This document shows positions 45,847 to 55,285 of a stretch of DNA of 64,000 nucleotides, piece after piece. Both the position numbers and the translations under genes were made by a program. Below the pieces are notes generated by a model. That model worked only from the letters and a program-made list of their open reading frames with translations, searched no databases and was not told the origin of the DNA. Source of the stretch: Polaribacter sp. Hel1_33_78 (GTDB lineage: Bacteria; Bacteroidota; Bacteroidia; Flavobacteriales; Flavobacteriaceae); the NCBI RefSeq assembly GCF_900106075.1, contig NZ_LT629794.1, positions 1,716,001 to 1,780,000 on the forward strand, written 5' to 3'. Positions within the stretch are counted from its first letter, which is position 1, and the number at the start of each line of letters is the position of its first letter.

Positions 45847-48078
45847 TTAAAAGCTAAACTCCGCACCAGCATATAAACCAAATGGATGCCCTGGTCTTAA
45901 TCCTGCTGGCACTCTTGAAACTGCATAAGTATTGTCTAATAAATTTATAATATTTGCTGTTAAGCGAAGTTTTTTGTTTACATAATATTTACCGGAAATA
46001 TCTACAATAAAGTTAGAGGATACTTTTTCATTTTCCGAAATATTACCTGTACCAGCTAATGTTCTAAACTCCCCATTATATCTGGCATTTAAGTTAATTT
46101 CAAAAGATGAATACTCTAAAGAAAGGGCAGCATTAAATTGATGTTTTGGAATATAAGGCATTTCATCGCCAACAGCAACTGTTCCCCACAAACCATCTGA
46201 ACTATCAAAACTATTTTGAAATTCTGAGTTCGTAAAAGTATATCCGAAAGAAATAGGCATAGAAATTTTTGAACCTTCTTTCGCTAAATTATAATTTAAT
46301 AAGACTTCAATTCCGTTTACATTTACTTCACCAGCATTAAATTGTTCTAAAGAACCTGTGCCTCCTGTTGCTGCTAAATCACTTCCTAAAAGATTTGAAT
46401 AATCATTAAAAAAACCAACGAATTCGCCTGTTAATTTACCTAGGTTAAAACGAGTACCTAGTTCATAATTAACACTCTCTTCAGATTCTTGTCCGTCTTG
46501 ATTTCCTGGAGGTGAAAACCCCTTATGAACACCACCAAATAATGAAAAATCGTTATTGAATTTATAATTTGCGCCCATTCCAGGAATAAAAACATTCACA
46601 GAATTTTCTCTTGTAGCTAAATCAACACCAGTTCTTGTAATATCATTTTTACCAAAGTCTTCTCTTTGTAATAGTATATTTTCAAATCTTACTCCAGGTG
46701 TAAACGTCCAATTATCAATTTTTAATTTATAAGTAATATAAGAAGCAAATGCTTTGGCGCTGGCAATTCTATTCGCATTTGTACCTGGAACTCCAGCTGT
46801 TGTTAAATTTAAATCTCCTGAATTAGAGATACTGTATTTATCAACCCATTGAAACCTATCTTCTTCATCGTAATGATAACGAAAACCAATTTCTATATCA
46901 TGAAATAAATCGCCTTTATACCAATGGTAATCCAATTTTGTTTGAATTCCTTGTGAATAATATTTTCTGTTATTAGCTTTTACACCTAATGCATCTGCTT
47001 CAGAATTAACAACGCCATTTAAAATAGAAAAATGATTTGAAAGTGTTATTGGATCCTCTAAAACATTTGCGATAGATTTTTTCTCTCCATTAAAAGTTAC
47101 ATCATTTAATTTGTACCAATTTCTTGAAAAATTATTTTGATAAGCAGTAGTGGTCACTCTGAAATTTTTAGAAAAATCTAATTTATGGGTTAACATATAC
47201 TGCGAATGATCGGTGGTCATTTTATCATTATTCGAGGCCGAGTATCGTGAAAATGGATTTACAATAAAATCTGCTTGAGACAACCCTAAATAAGTTTCAT
47301 TACCAACTTCGTCTGCATATTGAAATTTAAATTTTAAAGATTGTTTTATAGCTGCATTTGGAAATAAGTTTATTTTAAATTTAGCCACGAAATCATTTTT
47401 ATGGAAACCAGTATTTTTTCCACTTGGTAAAGTTTTAAAACCATCAGATCCATAGTTTAGATATTCTAACATATAACCAAATGAACTACTGCCACCGCCA
47501 ATTTTAGCGTGCAATTGATTTGAATTAAAACTACCATAGCTTGCACTTATTTTTCCACTAAATTTAGAAGGTATTTGAGCAGAAATCATATTAATAGCAC
47601 CACCCGTTGTGGAAGGTCCAAATTGTACTTGGCTACTTCCTTTCAAAACTTCTACAGCCTCCATTCTAGCTATTGTAGGGAAATAATAGGCAGAAGATGC
47701 GCTGTAAGGAGCAGGTGCAATTAATACACCATCTTCCATTAATGTTATTTTAGAACTTCTCTCTGGAGAGGTTCCTCGTAAACTAATATTTGGTCTTAAT
47801 CCAAAACCATCTTCTTCATAAATACTAACTCCAGGAACAGTTCTTAAAGCTCTGTTTACGTCCGTAAAGCTAAATTTTTGCAATTCTTTAGGGGATAAAT
47901 AATACGCAGAACCTGTTCTATGTTTTGCCACATATTTATTTCCGAAAATTACATTGGTAGAAATAATAATTTCATCTAATTTCTGAATAGAGTCTAAAAC
48001 GCCTTGTTGTTTTTCTGTTTGTTGAGCACTTAATAAACTTGTGAATAATGTAGTTACTCCGATAATATATTTGTTCAT
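45847..48078 (-). CDS. TonB-dependent receptor, FecA-like (ferric siderophore or citrate)
   Basis: The 743-residue outer membrane receptor has a signal peptide ending near LLSAQQ, a TonB box region (LDEIIIST), a plug with RPNISLRGTSPERSSKITLM and DGVLIAPAPYSASSAYYFP, and a barrel ending in the aromatic AEFSF. The plug sequence around APAPYSAS places it near FecA-type receptors for ferric dicitrate or similar iron chelates, though no N-terminal signalling domain or FecIR genes are present. The promoter has a classical TTG-N20-TATCTTTG, with an inverted repeat immediately upstream that may be an iron regulator site. Confidence 0.88.
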   Translation of the reverse strand: MNKYIIGVTTLFTSLLSAQQTEKQQGVLDSIQKLDEIIISTNVIFGNKYVAKHRTGSAYYLSPKELQKFSFTDVNRALRTVPGVSIYEEDGFGLRPNISLRGTSPERSSKITLMEDGVLIAPAPYSASSAYYFPTIARMEAVEVLKGSSQVQFGPSTTGGAINMISAQIPSKFSGKISASYGSFNSNQLHAKIGGGSSSFGYMLEYLNYGSDGFKTLPSGKNTGFHKNDFVAKFKINLFPNAAIKQSLKFKFQYADEVGNETYLGLSQADFIVNPFSRYSASNNDKMTTDHSQYMLTHKLDFSKNFRVTTTAYQNNFSRNWYKLNDVTFNGEKKSIANVLEDPITLSNHFSILNGVVNSEADALGVKANNRKYYSQGIQTKLDYHWYKGDLFHDIEIGFRYHYDEEDRFQWVDKYSISNSGDLNLTTAGVPGTNANRIASAKAFASYITYKLKIDNWTFTPGVRFENILLQREDFGKNDITRTGVDLATRENSVNVFIPGMGANYKFNNDFSLFGGVHKGFSPPGNQDGQESEESVNYELGTRFNLGKLTGEFVGFFNDYSNLLGSDLAATGGTGSLEQFNAGEVNVNGIEVLLNYNLAKEGSKISMPISFGYTFTNSEFQNSFDSSDGLWGTVAVGDEMPYIPKHQFNAALSLEYSSFEINLNARYNGEFRTLAGTGNISENEKVSSNFIVDISGKYYVNKKLRLTANIINLLDNTYAVSRVPAGLRPGHPFGLYAGAEFSF

Positions 48079-48117
48079 TTTATTTAGATTAATTATAAAT
48101 AGTTATATTTTTGAGTG

Positions 48118-48148
48118 CAAAGATACTACCTCTTTTATGTAAATACAA
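48118..48148 (-). promoter_or_regulatory. Bacteroidota-type promoter of the FecA-like gene
   Basis: On the minus strand TTG (48148-48146) and TATCTTTG (48125-48118) are spaced by 20 bases, close to the TTG-N19-TAnnTTTG consensus. Start of transcription would fall about 30 bases before the ATG. Confidence 0.7.
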
Positions 48149-48150
48149 AG

Positions 48151-48165
48151 TTTATTTAGAATAAA
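48151..48165. promoter_or_regulatory. Inverted repeat upstream of the FecA-like promoter, candidate Fur site
   Basis: TTTATT-TAG-AATAAA lies three bases upstream of the -33 TTG. Iron receptors are usually repressed by Fur, and the site is AT-rich with hexamer symmetry as expected, but the match to a known consensus is only partial. Confidence 0.35.
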
Positions 48166-48328
48166 TAAAAATAAAATCACAACTACTTAATTTTTAATAT
48201 GTTATGATAAAACTTTAACATTTAGAATTATTTATTGAATCTTTATAGCTTCGCAATGAAGATGAATAAAACGCAATAAATTCATTTATAAATTGTAAAT
48301 TTGTACGCAATTATACTTTAATTGCACC

Positions 48329-49804
48329 ATGACAGCACACAATGACAAAATTTTAGGAGAAGGTTTAACATATGATGATGTTTTATTGGTTCCAGCCTTT
48401 TCAGAAGTACTTCCAAGAGAAGTAAGTATTCAAACAAAATTTACTAGAAACATTACCATTAACGTTCCTATTGCTTCGGCAGCTATGGATACGGTAACCG
48501 AATCTGCTTTAGCCATAGCAATTGCTAGGGAGGGAGGAATAGGTGTTTTGCATAAAAATATGTCTATAGAACAACAGGCAAAAGAAGTTAGAAAAGTAAA
48601 GCGTGCAGAAAGCGGAATGATTTTAGATCCTGTTACATTGCCTTTAACTGCTGTGGTTTTCGAAGCAAAAGCAAACATGAAAGAGCATGGCATTGGTGGA
48701 ATTCCTATTGTTGATGAACATGGAATTTTAAAAGGAATAGTTACCAATAGAGATTTACGTTTTGAACATGATAATCAAAGACCCATTGTTGAAGTAATGA
48801 CGAGTGAAAACTTAGTTACTGCCGCTGTTGGAACTTCTTTAAATGACGCTGAAAAAATTCTTCAGAATTATAAAATCGAAAAACTATTAATTGTTGATGA
48901 AGATTATAAATTAAAGGGACTAATTACGTTTAGAGATATTACTAAAGTAACTCAAAAACCAATGGCGAATAAGGATTCTTATGGAAGATTAAGAGTTGCT
49001 GCAGCTTTAGGGGTTACTGCTGATGCCGTTGATAGGGCAGAAGCTTTAGTGAAATCTGGAGTTGACGCTGTTATCATAGATACTGCTCACGGACATACGA
49101 AAGGCGTGGTTACTGTTTTAAAAGCCGTTAAAGCAAAGTTTCCTGACTTGGATGTTGTAGTAGGTAATATTGCTACGGGCGAAGCTGCTAAATATTTAGT
49201 AGATGCCGGAGCAGATGCTGTAAAAGTAGGTATTGGTCCTGGTTCTATTTGTACAACAAGAGTTGTTGCCGGTGTTGGTTTTCCGCAGTTTTCTGCAGTT
49301 TTAGAAGTTGCAGCTGCGATTAATGGTAGTGGCGTTCCTGTTATTGCTGATGGTGGAATTCGATATACAGGAGATATTCCTAAAGCGCTTGCTGCTGGAG
49401 CAGATTCTGTAATGTTGGGTTCTTTATTAGCAGGAACAAAAGAGTCTCCTGGAGAAACCATTATTTATGAAGGAAGAAAGTTTAAATCTTATAGAGGAAT
49501 GGGATCTGTTGAAGCTATGAAACAAGGTTCTAAAGATAGGTACTTTCAAGATGTTGAAGATGATATCAAAAAATTAGTTCCAGAAGGAATTGTAGGACGT
49601 GTTCCTTATAAAGGTGAATTAGCTGAAAGTATTCATCAGTTTATTGGAGGTTTGCGAGCAGGAATGGGATATTGTGGAGCAAAAGATGTTGAAACACTTA
49701 AAGAAACAGGGAAATTTGTAAGAATTACAGCCAGCGGAATTAATGAAAGCCATCCGCATGATGTAGCAATTACAAAAGAATCGCCTAATTACAGTAGAAG
49801 GTAG
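48329..49804 (+). CDS. guaB: Inosine-5'-monophosphate dehydrogenase
   Basis: GuaB oxidises IMP to XMP with NAD, the first step toward GMP. The 491-residue protein has the TIM barrel split by two CBS domains (about residues 95-205, with [24 protein letters not shown] and [14 protein letters not shown]). The catalytic cysteine is in GPGSICTTR (about residue 308), and [10 protein letters not shown] and the flap VPYKG follow. Start matches the family ([15 protein letters not shown]). A TAAATTTG box at 48296-48303 is a likely -7 element. A terminator follows. Confidence 0.97.
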   Translation: MTAHNDKILGEGLTYDDVLLVPAFSEVLPREVSIQTKFTRNITINVPIASAAMDTVTESALAIAIAREGGIGVLHKNMSIEQQAKEVRKVKRAESGMILDPVTLPLTAVVFEAKANMKEHGIGGIPIVDEHGILKGIVTNRDLRFEHDNQRPIVEVMTSENLVTAAVGTSLNDAEKILQNYKIEKLLIVDEDYKLKGLITFRDITKVTQKPMANKDSYGRLRVAAALGVTADAVDRAEALVKSGVDAVIIDTAHGHTKGVVTVLKAVKAKFPDLDVVVGNIATGEAAKYLVDAGADAVKVGIGPGSICTTRVVAGVGFPQFSAVLEVAAAINGSGVPVIADGGIRYTGDIPKALAAGADSVMLGSLLAGTKESPGETIIYEGRKFKSYRGMGSVEAMKQGSKDRYFQDVEDDIKKLVPEGIVGRVPYKGELAESIHQFIGGLRAGMGYCGAKDVETLKETGKFVRITASGINESHPHDVAITKESPNYSRR

Positions 49805-49826
49805 GTATTCATTTTTCTTGTATAAA

Positions 49827-49860
49827 TAAAACCAAGCAATTTTGCTTGGTTTTATTTATA
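49827..49860 (+). terminator. Intrinsic terminator after guaB
   Basis: A 13-bp near-perfect palindrome (TAAAACCAAGCAA with TTGCTTGGTTTTA) runs into a T-rich tail. Confidence 0.85.
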
Positions 49861-49995
49861 TACATATGATTTGTAAGTTCACCTATTTACTAATGAAATA
49901 TGTAAAAGAAAACAACCAATAAAAACTTCAGACTTTGCGAGAACAATTAGGAAATTTATTAGTGAAATTAATAATTTAGATCGTTTACAGTGTTT

Positions 49996-50904
49996 TTATC
50001 TATTTACTTCTTTAAGTAGCTCATTTGCAACTAATTTACCAAAATCATTTGCGGCTTGAGGACTCGCTCCTGTAATTAATTTTCTATCTATATTTACCGT
50101 ATTATCAGCTTCTTTGTTAATAATAGTAACACCTAATTTGTTTAATTTTTCTCCATATATCCATGGCATTTTTCCAGGTGTATATCCAATCATTGGTCCT
50201 TGTGCATCTACAGCATCTGGAAATGAAGCAATCTTATATCCTTTGTAAATAAAATCATCTCCGTTTACCTCTAAACTTGCAGCTAATAATGCAGCAGGAC
50301 CATGACAAATGGCAAGGGTGAATAAACCTTTCTTATAAGACCAATTTACTAAATTACTTACATCTTTGTTTTCTGGTAAACCAAGCATGGCTCCATGACC
50401 ACCAGGGAAAAATATTGCTACATAATTGGTGCTATCTATCAATGAGTTTGTAACAAAATCAGCTAAACTACCTGGTTTTTCTAATTTATTTCTAAATTCA
50501 GCATATATATTCTTAACATTTTCATCATCTTCTGGCATTGCCCACATTTCTACTGCAACCGGCTTACCTGTTGGTGTAACAACATCCACATCAAAACCCG
50601 CATTTTTTAAATGAAGAACAGGCAATAACATTTCTACAGGATGGTTTCCTGTTGAGAATTTTTTTCCATTCGCCATTGTCATGTTTCTTTCTTCTGTGCA
50701 AATCATCAACACTTTTTTATTTCCTGTATACTTATTTTCGTAAGTAGTGTTATCAAAGTTAGTTATAGAAGATGTTGCTAGTTTTAGAGCTAATGGTGAT
50801 GGACTATAAGTACCATTTGCTGTTTTTGCAGGTCTTGTTGTTATGTATAACGTAATAACAATGAGTATTAGAATACTTGCTAATCCAATTAATGTTTTTT
50901 TCAT
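49996..50904 (-). CDS. Membrane-anchored DJ-1/PfpI superfamily protein, Hsp31-like
   Basis: This 302-residue protein has an N-terminal transmembrane anchor (ASILILIVITLYITT, about residues 9-23) and an Hsp31/HchA-like domain. The nucleophilic cysteine is in LAICHGPAALLAA (about residue 199), with FFPGGHGAMLGLPEN ahead of it and STGNHPVEMLLP near the domain start. Hsp31 proteins are glyoxalase III and protein deglycase/chaperones. The membrane anchor is unusual for cytosolic HchA and would put the domain in the periplasm. It lies 13 bases after the nitroreductase gene. Confidence 0.85.
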   Translation of the reverse strand: MKKTLIGLASILILIVITLYITTRPAKTANGTYSPSPLALKLATSSITNFDNTTYENKYTGNKKVLMICTEERNMTMANGKKFSTGNHPVEMLLPVLHLKNAGFDVDVVTPTGKPVAVEMWAMPEDDENVKNIYAEFRNKLEKPGSLADFVTNSLIDSTNYVAIFFPGGHGAMLGLPENKDVSNLVNWSYKKGLFTLAICHGPAALLAASLEVNGDDFIYKGYKIASFPDAVDAQGPMIGYTPGKMPWIYGEKLNKLGVTIINKEADNTVNIDRKLITGASPQAANDFGKLVANELLKEVNR

Positions 50905-50917
50905 AATAGTTGTTTTT

Positions 50918-51550
50918 TTATTTAATAAATGTCACTAATTCTTTTAATGGTTTTCTAACCTTTACAAGGTTCACCAACCAATCATTATCTGCATCTTTAT
51001 AACCGATGGGTAATAATAATGTACTTCGTAAACCTTTTTCACGTAATCCTAAAATTTTATCTAATGAATCCGCATCAAAACCTTCCATTGGTGTACTATC
51101 TAAACCTTCTAAAGCTGCTTGAGTAATAGCTGCCATAAATGCAATATAAGTTTGTCGTGCAGCATGTTCAAAATTAGTTTCTGGAGGACGTTTCGGATAA
51201 CCTGATAGCAACATTTGACGATAGTTTTCCCAGCCTTCATTTTTGAACCCTCTAATTTCGTTAGTTAAATCAAACATATGATTAATACGATCTACCGTAT
51301 AGTTATCCCAAGCAGCAAATACCAATAAATGTGAACAATCAGTTACTGGTGATTGATTCCATGCGATTTCTCTGATGCTAGACTTAGTTTCATCCTTGGT
51401 AACAACAAAAACTTCAAAAGGTTGCAATCCGCTTGATGTTGGAGCTAATCTAACTGCTTCTAAAATGTTATCTATTTTTTCTTGAGGAACTACTTTGCCA
51501 TTCATGGCTTTAGTAGCATAACGCTTATTTAATATATCTAAAAAACTCAT
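50918..51550 (-). CDS. NAD(P)H-dependent nitroreductase family oxidoreductase
   Basis: This 210-residue FMN enzyme resembles NfsB/DrgA-type nitroreductases that reduce nitroaromatics and quinones. Motifs include the N-terminal KRYATKAMNGKVV with FMN-phosphate contacts, RLAPTSSGLQPFEVFVV, AARQTYIAFMAAITQAALEGLDSTPMEGF, and LLLPIGYKD. It sits between the Crp-like regulator (74 bases upstream) and the Hsp31-like gene, suggesting a stress-induced detoxification operon for electrophiles. Confidence 0.9.
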   Translation of the reverse strand: MSFLDILNKRYATKAMNGKVVPQEKIDNILEAVRLAPTSSGLQPFEVFVVTKDETKSSIREIAWNQSPVTDCSHLLVFAAWDNYTVDRINHMFDLTNEIRGFKNEGWENYRQMLLSGYPKRPPETNFEHAARQTYIAFMAAITQAALEGLDSTPMEGFDADSLDKILGLREKGLRSTLLLPIGYKDADNDWLVNLVKVRKPLKELVTFIK

Positions 51551-51624
51551 GATTTTATTTTTTAATTATGCTACAAAAGTAAAAGAAGGTTAAATAGCAA
51601 AAATGAATCTATGGTAATAAATTA

Positions 51625-52200
51625 TTATTTTTTAATTCTTTCTTTTCTTATTCTACTTAAACTTTGCGGAGTTATTCCTAAATAAGAAGCTATCTGATAG
51701 TTCGGTATTATTTTCTCAAAATCTGCATAGTCTTTAATAAATTGATGGTATTTTTTAGATGCAGAAAGCGTTAATAGACTTAGAATTCTATTTTGAAGAG
51801 CAGCAATACGCTTTTCAAAATTTTTACGCTGAAAGGTTTCAAATTGCGGATATTCATCGTAGAACTCGTTAATCTTACTATTATCAATAACCAAAATTTT
51901 AGAATGGGTTACACTTTCTATGGATACAATAGATTTATTATTTGTATAAAGTGTGATATAATCACTTATCCACCAGTTTTTCATAGCAAATTGTAGAGTG
52001 TATTCTTTTCCGTCTTCCGTCTTGTAAAAAGAACGTAAACAACCTCTTGCCACAAAAATATGTTCTTTTTTTATAGAGTTATCAGTAAGAACTAGTTCTC
52101 CTTTGACTAACAATTTTTCTGTTATAATTCCATTCAGTTTATTTTCTATTTCCGACGAAATTGAGTTATCTTTTTTCAAATAATCTAAAAGTTCATTCAT
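51625..52200 (-). CDS. Crp/Fnr family transcriptional regulator
   Basis: The 191-residue protein has an N-terminal cyclic-nucleotide-binding-like beta roll with LVKGELVLTDNSIKKEHIFVARGCLRSF and a C-terminal helix-turn-helix with YQIASYLGITPQSLSRIRKER. It lacks the residues of a true cAMP site and the cysteine cluster of Fnr. Homologues in Bacteroidota are usually local regulators of adjacent enzymes. It is the first gene of the run with the nitroreductase and Hsp31-like protein and may control them. Confidence 0.88.
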   Translation of the reverse strand: MNELLDYLKKDNSISSEIENKLNGIITEKLLVKGELVLTDNSIKKEHIFVARGCLRSFYKTEDGKEYTLQFAMKNWWISDYITLYTNNKSIVSIESVTHSKILVIDNSKINEFYDEYPQFETFQRKNFEKRIAALQNRILSLLTLSASKKYHQFIKDYADFEKIIPNYQIASYLGITPQSLSRIRKERIKK

Positions 52201-52399
52201 TTCTATTGTTTACGGGTATAGCTGCTAATTTTTTAGGGTATTTTATAAATTTGAGCTAAAGTGATTTATGATTTTTTATTCTTTAAATATTTTTAATGGG
52301 TTAAAAAAAAAATTACATAATACAAAATGATAAGATAATCTTTCTCATGAATCAAAATAGATGTTGGTAAAGCTATATTTTTTTATTTTAAAAAACAGG

Positions 52400-53584
52400 C
52401 TACACTAATTCTTCAATTACATCTAAAATAATATCACAACCAGCAATTAGCTCTTCATCAGAAATAGTTAAAGGCGGAGTAATTCGCATGGCTCTTGCTT
52501 CGAATAACAAGAAGAATAAAATTAAACCTTTATCTAAACATTTTAGAATAATTTTTGCTGCTAAGTCTGGTGTTTCCACAAGTGCAGCTAGCATCAAACC
52601 TTTTCCTCTAATTTCGATTATTGATGGATGTTGTAAATGTTTTCTAATAATACTCTCTTTTCGCAAACTTTCTGAAAGTAAATTTTTGTCAAGAATTTCT
52701 TTTACTGTTGCATTGGCAGCAGCAGCAATCACGGGATGTCCGGCAAAAGTTGAGATATGGCCTAACTTAGGATTGTCTTTTAACAAACTCATGTGTTCAT
52801 AAGAAGCAATAAAAGCACCAATTGGCATTCCACCACCTAAACCTTTTCCCGCAATAATAATATCAGGAATTACGTTGTAATTCTCAAATCCCCAGAAAGT
52901 TCCTGTTCTTGCAATTCCTGTTTGAATTTCATCTAAAATTAGAAGCGCTCCCACTTCTTTACAGCGTTTTTTTACCTTTGCTAAATAATTGTTTTTTGGT
53001 TCTATAAATCCTGCTCCTCCTTGAATCGTTTCTAAAATTACTGCAGCCGTATTCTTGGTGATCTTCGCAATATCCAATTCATCATTAAAGACAATAAATT
53101 TAATTCCAGGAATTAAAGGTCTAAAGGCTGCATTTTGTTTTTCAACTCCAGAAACACTCATAGCACCCTGCGTATTTCCGTGATAAGAGTTTTTTGCCGC
53201 AATAATTTCTGATCTATTTGTAATTCTTTTTGCTAATTTCAATGCACCTTCTGTAGCTTCTGTTCCAGAATTTGTGATGTAAACAGATGCTAAACTTTTG
53301 GGCAAAGTAGAAGCTAATAACTTACATAAATTAACTTGTGGTTGCTGAATAAACTCACCATATACCATTACGTGGGCATAGTTGTCAATTTGATTTTTAA
53401 TCGCTCCAGAAACTTTTGGATGATTATGTCCCAAACTATTTGCAGAAACACCAGCTACAAAGTCTAGGTGTTTTTTTCCATTTATATCATAAATATAACT
53501 TCCTTTTGCATGAGAAATCTCTATACATAGTGGATAGGGCGAAGTTTGTGCTTGATGTTTAAAAAAATCAGATTTCAAAGTCAT
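52400..53584 (-). CDS. Class III (acetylornithine-type) aminotransferase
   Basis: This 394-residue PLP enzyme belongs to the acetylornithine/ornithine/GABA aminotransferase family. It has [63 protein letters not shown] and the PLP lysine in IIAGKGLGGGMPIGAF (about residue 248). The substrate is unclear: no arginine-synthesis genes are adjacent. Its start overlaps the stop of the OstA-like gene by four bases (ATGA), so both are made from one transcript. Confidence 0.85.
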   Translation of the reverse strand: MTLKSDFFKHQAQTSPYPLCIEISHAKGSYIYDINGKKHLDFVAGVSANSLGHNHPKVSGAIKNQIDNYAHVMVYGEFIQQPQVNLCKLLASTLPKSLASVYITNSGTEATEGALKLAKRITNRSEIIAAKNSYHGNTQGAMSVSGVEKQNAAFRPLIPGIKFIVFNDELDIAKITKNTAAVILETIQGGAGFIEPKNNYLAKVKKRCKEVGALLILDEIQTGIARTGTFWGFENYNVIPDIIIAGKGLGGGMPIGAFIASYEHMSLLKDNPKLGHISTFAGHPVIAAAANATVKEILDKNLLSESLRKESIIRKHLQHPSIIEIRGKGLMLAALVETPDLAAKIILKCLDKGLILFFLLFEARAMRITPPLTISDEELIAGCDIILDVIEELV

Positions 53585-55212
53585 TCCTTTTTAAAAGTAG
53601 CTATTTTTTTACGCTTTAATACTATTTTTTCATCCAGCTTAATAGGAATATTTTTTTGCTTCTTCTTGTTCTTTTTCTTTATCGGGATATCTTTTTCAAC
53701 ACTATCTCTAATAAAAATGTCTTCCATTTTTTTGGGTTGTTCACTTTCTCGCCAAATAAAACCTTTTAATTTTTTTACGGCTTCAGGTAACATCGATGGG
53801 GGATAAGTTTTTCCATCAGATGCTTTTAAATACTTAATAGATTCTATAACTCCCTTCGCTAAAATAAAATCAATATTACTAGAAATTTCTTTTGTAATGG
53901 TTTCTATAATATTAGTTTCTTCATTTCTATTGTAATAAACTGATTCTGCGTTTCCCTTTACTAATAAATTTCTCAACTTATTTTCCTGAAATTTGCCATA
54001 CATATTTCTTCCTTTAATTTGGTTGAAATCATTTTCTGATAATGAATCTTTCGAAACAATAAATGAATTGTTAAATACTTTTAAAGAATCTAATTTTTTT
54101 GTTTCAATATCAGATTTTAAATAAATAGAATCACCTGTAATTTGATTTTTATCAGACCAAATAACTGGGTTTCTATATAATTTTGTAAATCCTGTTTGCT
54201 GATTTGTATGAATAGAATCGCATTTTCCTTGTAAATCTGACTTAAATATTTTTACATGATGATACGCTCTAATAATACGTTCTTTTACTTTTCCAGTCAC
54301 CAACAAAGTATCCCCATGAATAAAAGTAGAATCTTGATCTACAATAGAAATAGCTACTGCTTTTTTAATGACAAAAAGAGAGTCTTTTTTTTCAAAAATT
54401 TCAGCATAATTTCCTTTAGTAATAAAGTTTTGAATAGTATCAATTACTTGTATATTATTAGTTGCAGAAGCAAAACCCTTTCTCTTGTCATAATACAAAC
54501 TATCACCTTCAACGGTTCTTTCTTTTAGATATAATTTTGCATTTTTTACAAAATGAGAGATGTCTGTCTTTGTATTGTAAAACCCTCTTTCACAATAAAT
54601 TTTATTTTCGTTTTCTTTATTCGTGATTGTAGAAGGTCCATACAAATAAGTGTAACCAGAATTAGTATAATAATCTAAATGATTAGACTCTAAATGGTGA
54701 TCAGGGTTTACTACTGTTACTCTTGTTGTAGCTATAAATTTCTTCTTTTCTAAATAGTAATTTCCTATTTTACTTCTTAAGGTATTGGTAGTATCTTTGA
54801 TAGTTGCGTAGCTCTTGTAATATAATTTTTGGTTTAACCTATCGAATTGTAAAGTGTCTGTTGTCAAGGTCATTGTAGGATCTTTTAGAATTACATTTCC
54901 CCAAGAAAGCGCTTGTTTAGAATTGGCATCATAATCTGCATAATCACTAGTTTGTGTAATGGTATCTCCTTGTTTTATAAGAACTTTACCGATCGCTTTA
55001 AAAAAATTTTGTTTTTTATAATACAGTGCTTGTTGACATGTTAATTTAATACCCTCATGATTCATCTTAACATTACCAATAAGTATGCTTGCTCCTGGAT
55101 ATCTTTCTTCGTCAGCTTCCTGAATTTCAGCTTGATACTCAATTTTTCTTTTTTCTTGAGAAAAAGAAATTGAAGTAAAAATTATTAGTAATATAAATGT
55201 AACTCTTTTCAA
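53581..55212 (-). CDS. OstA-like lipopolysaccharide transport-related protein
   Basis: The 543-residue exported protein starts with a signal peptide ending near SISFSQ. The N-terminal 170 residues show an OstA/LptA-like beta-jellyroll (LIGNVKMNHEGIKLTCQQALYY and GDTITQTSDYADYD) and repeats of this kind continue to about residue 440. The C-terminal 80 residues are Lys-rich (KKKNKKKQKNIPIKLDEKI). In Bacteroidota such proteins are thought to act in lipopolysaccharide transport to the outer membrane. It is coupled to the aminotransferase by an ATGA overlap, for reasons not apparent. Confidence 0.82.
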   Translation of the reverse strand: MKRVTFILLIIFTSISFSQEKRKIEYQAEIQEADEERYPGASILIGNVKMNHEGIKLTCQQALYYKKQNFFKAIGKVLIKQGDTITQTSDYADYDANSKQALSWGNVILKDPTMTLTTDTLQFDRLNQKLYYKSYATIKDTTNTLRSKIGNYYLEKKKFIATTRVTVVNPDHHLESNHLDYYTNSGYTYLYGPSTITNKENENKIYCERGFYNTKTDISHFVKNAKLYLKERTVEGDSLYYDKRKGFASATNNIQVIDTIQNFITKGNYAEIFEKKDSLFVIKKAVAISIVDQDSTFIHGDTLLVTGKVKERIIRAYHHVKIFKSDLQGKCDSIHTNQQTGFTKLYRNPVIWSDKNQITGDSIYLKSDIETKKLDSLKVFNNSFIVSKDSLSENDFNQIKGRNMYGKFQENKLRNLLVKGNAESVYYNRNEETNIIETITKEISSNIDFILAKGVIESIKYLKASDGKTYPPSMLPEAVKKLKGFIWRESEQPKKMEDIFIRDSVEKDIPIKKKNKKKQKNIPIKLDEKIVLKRKKIATFKKE

Positions 55213-55285
55213 GATATAGATATTTCTGCAAAAATAATGAAAAGAAAATTGCTTAGTACTAAAGAAAAGTGAAAGTTAAAATAAT

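Noticed and set aside
45847..48078. FecIRA-type signalling receptor
   Set aside because: The receptor has no N-terminal STN signalling domain, and there is no sigma factor or anti-sigma gene beside it.
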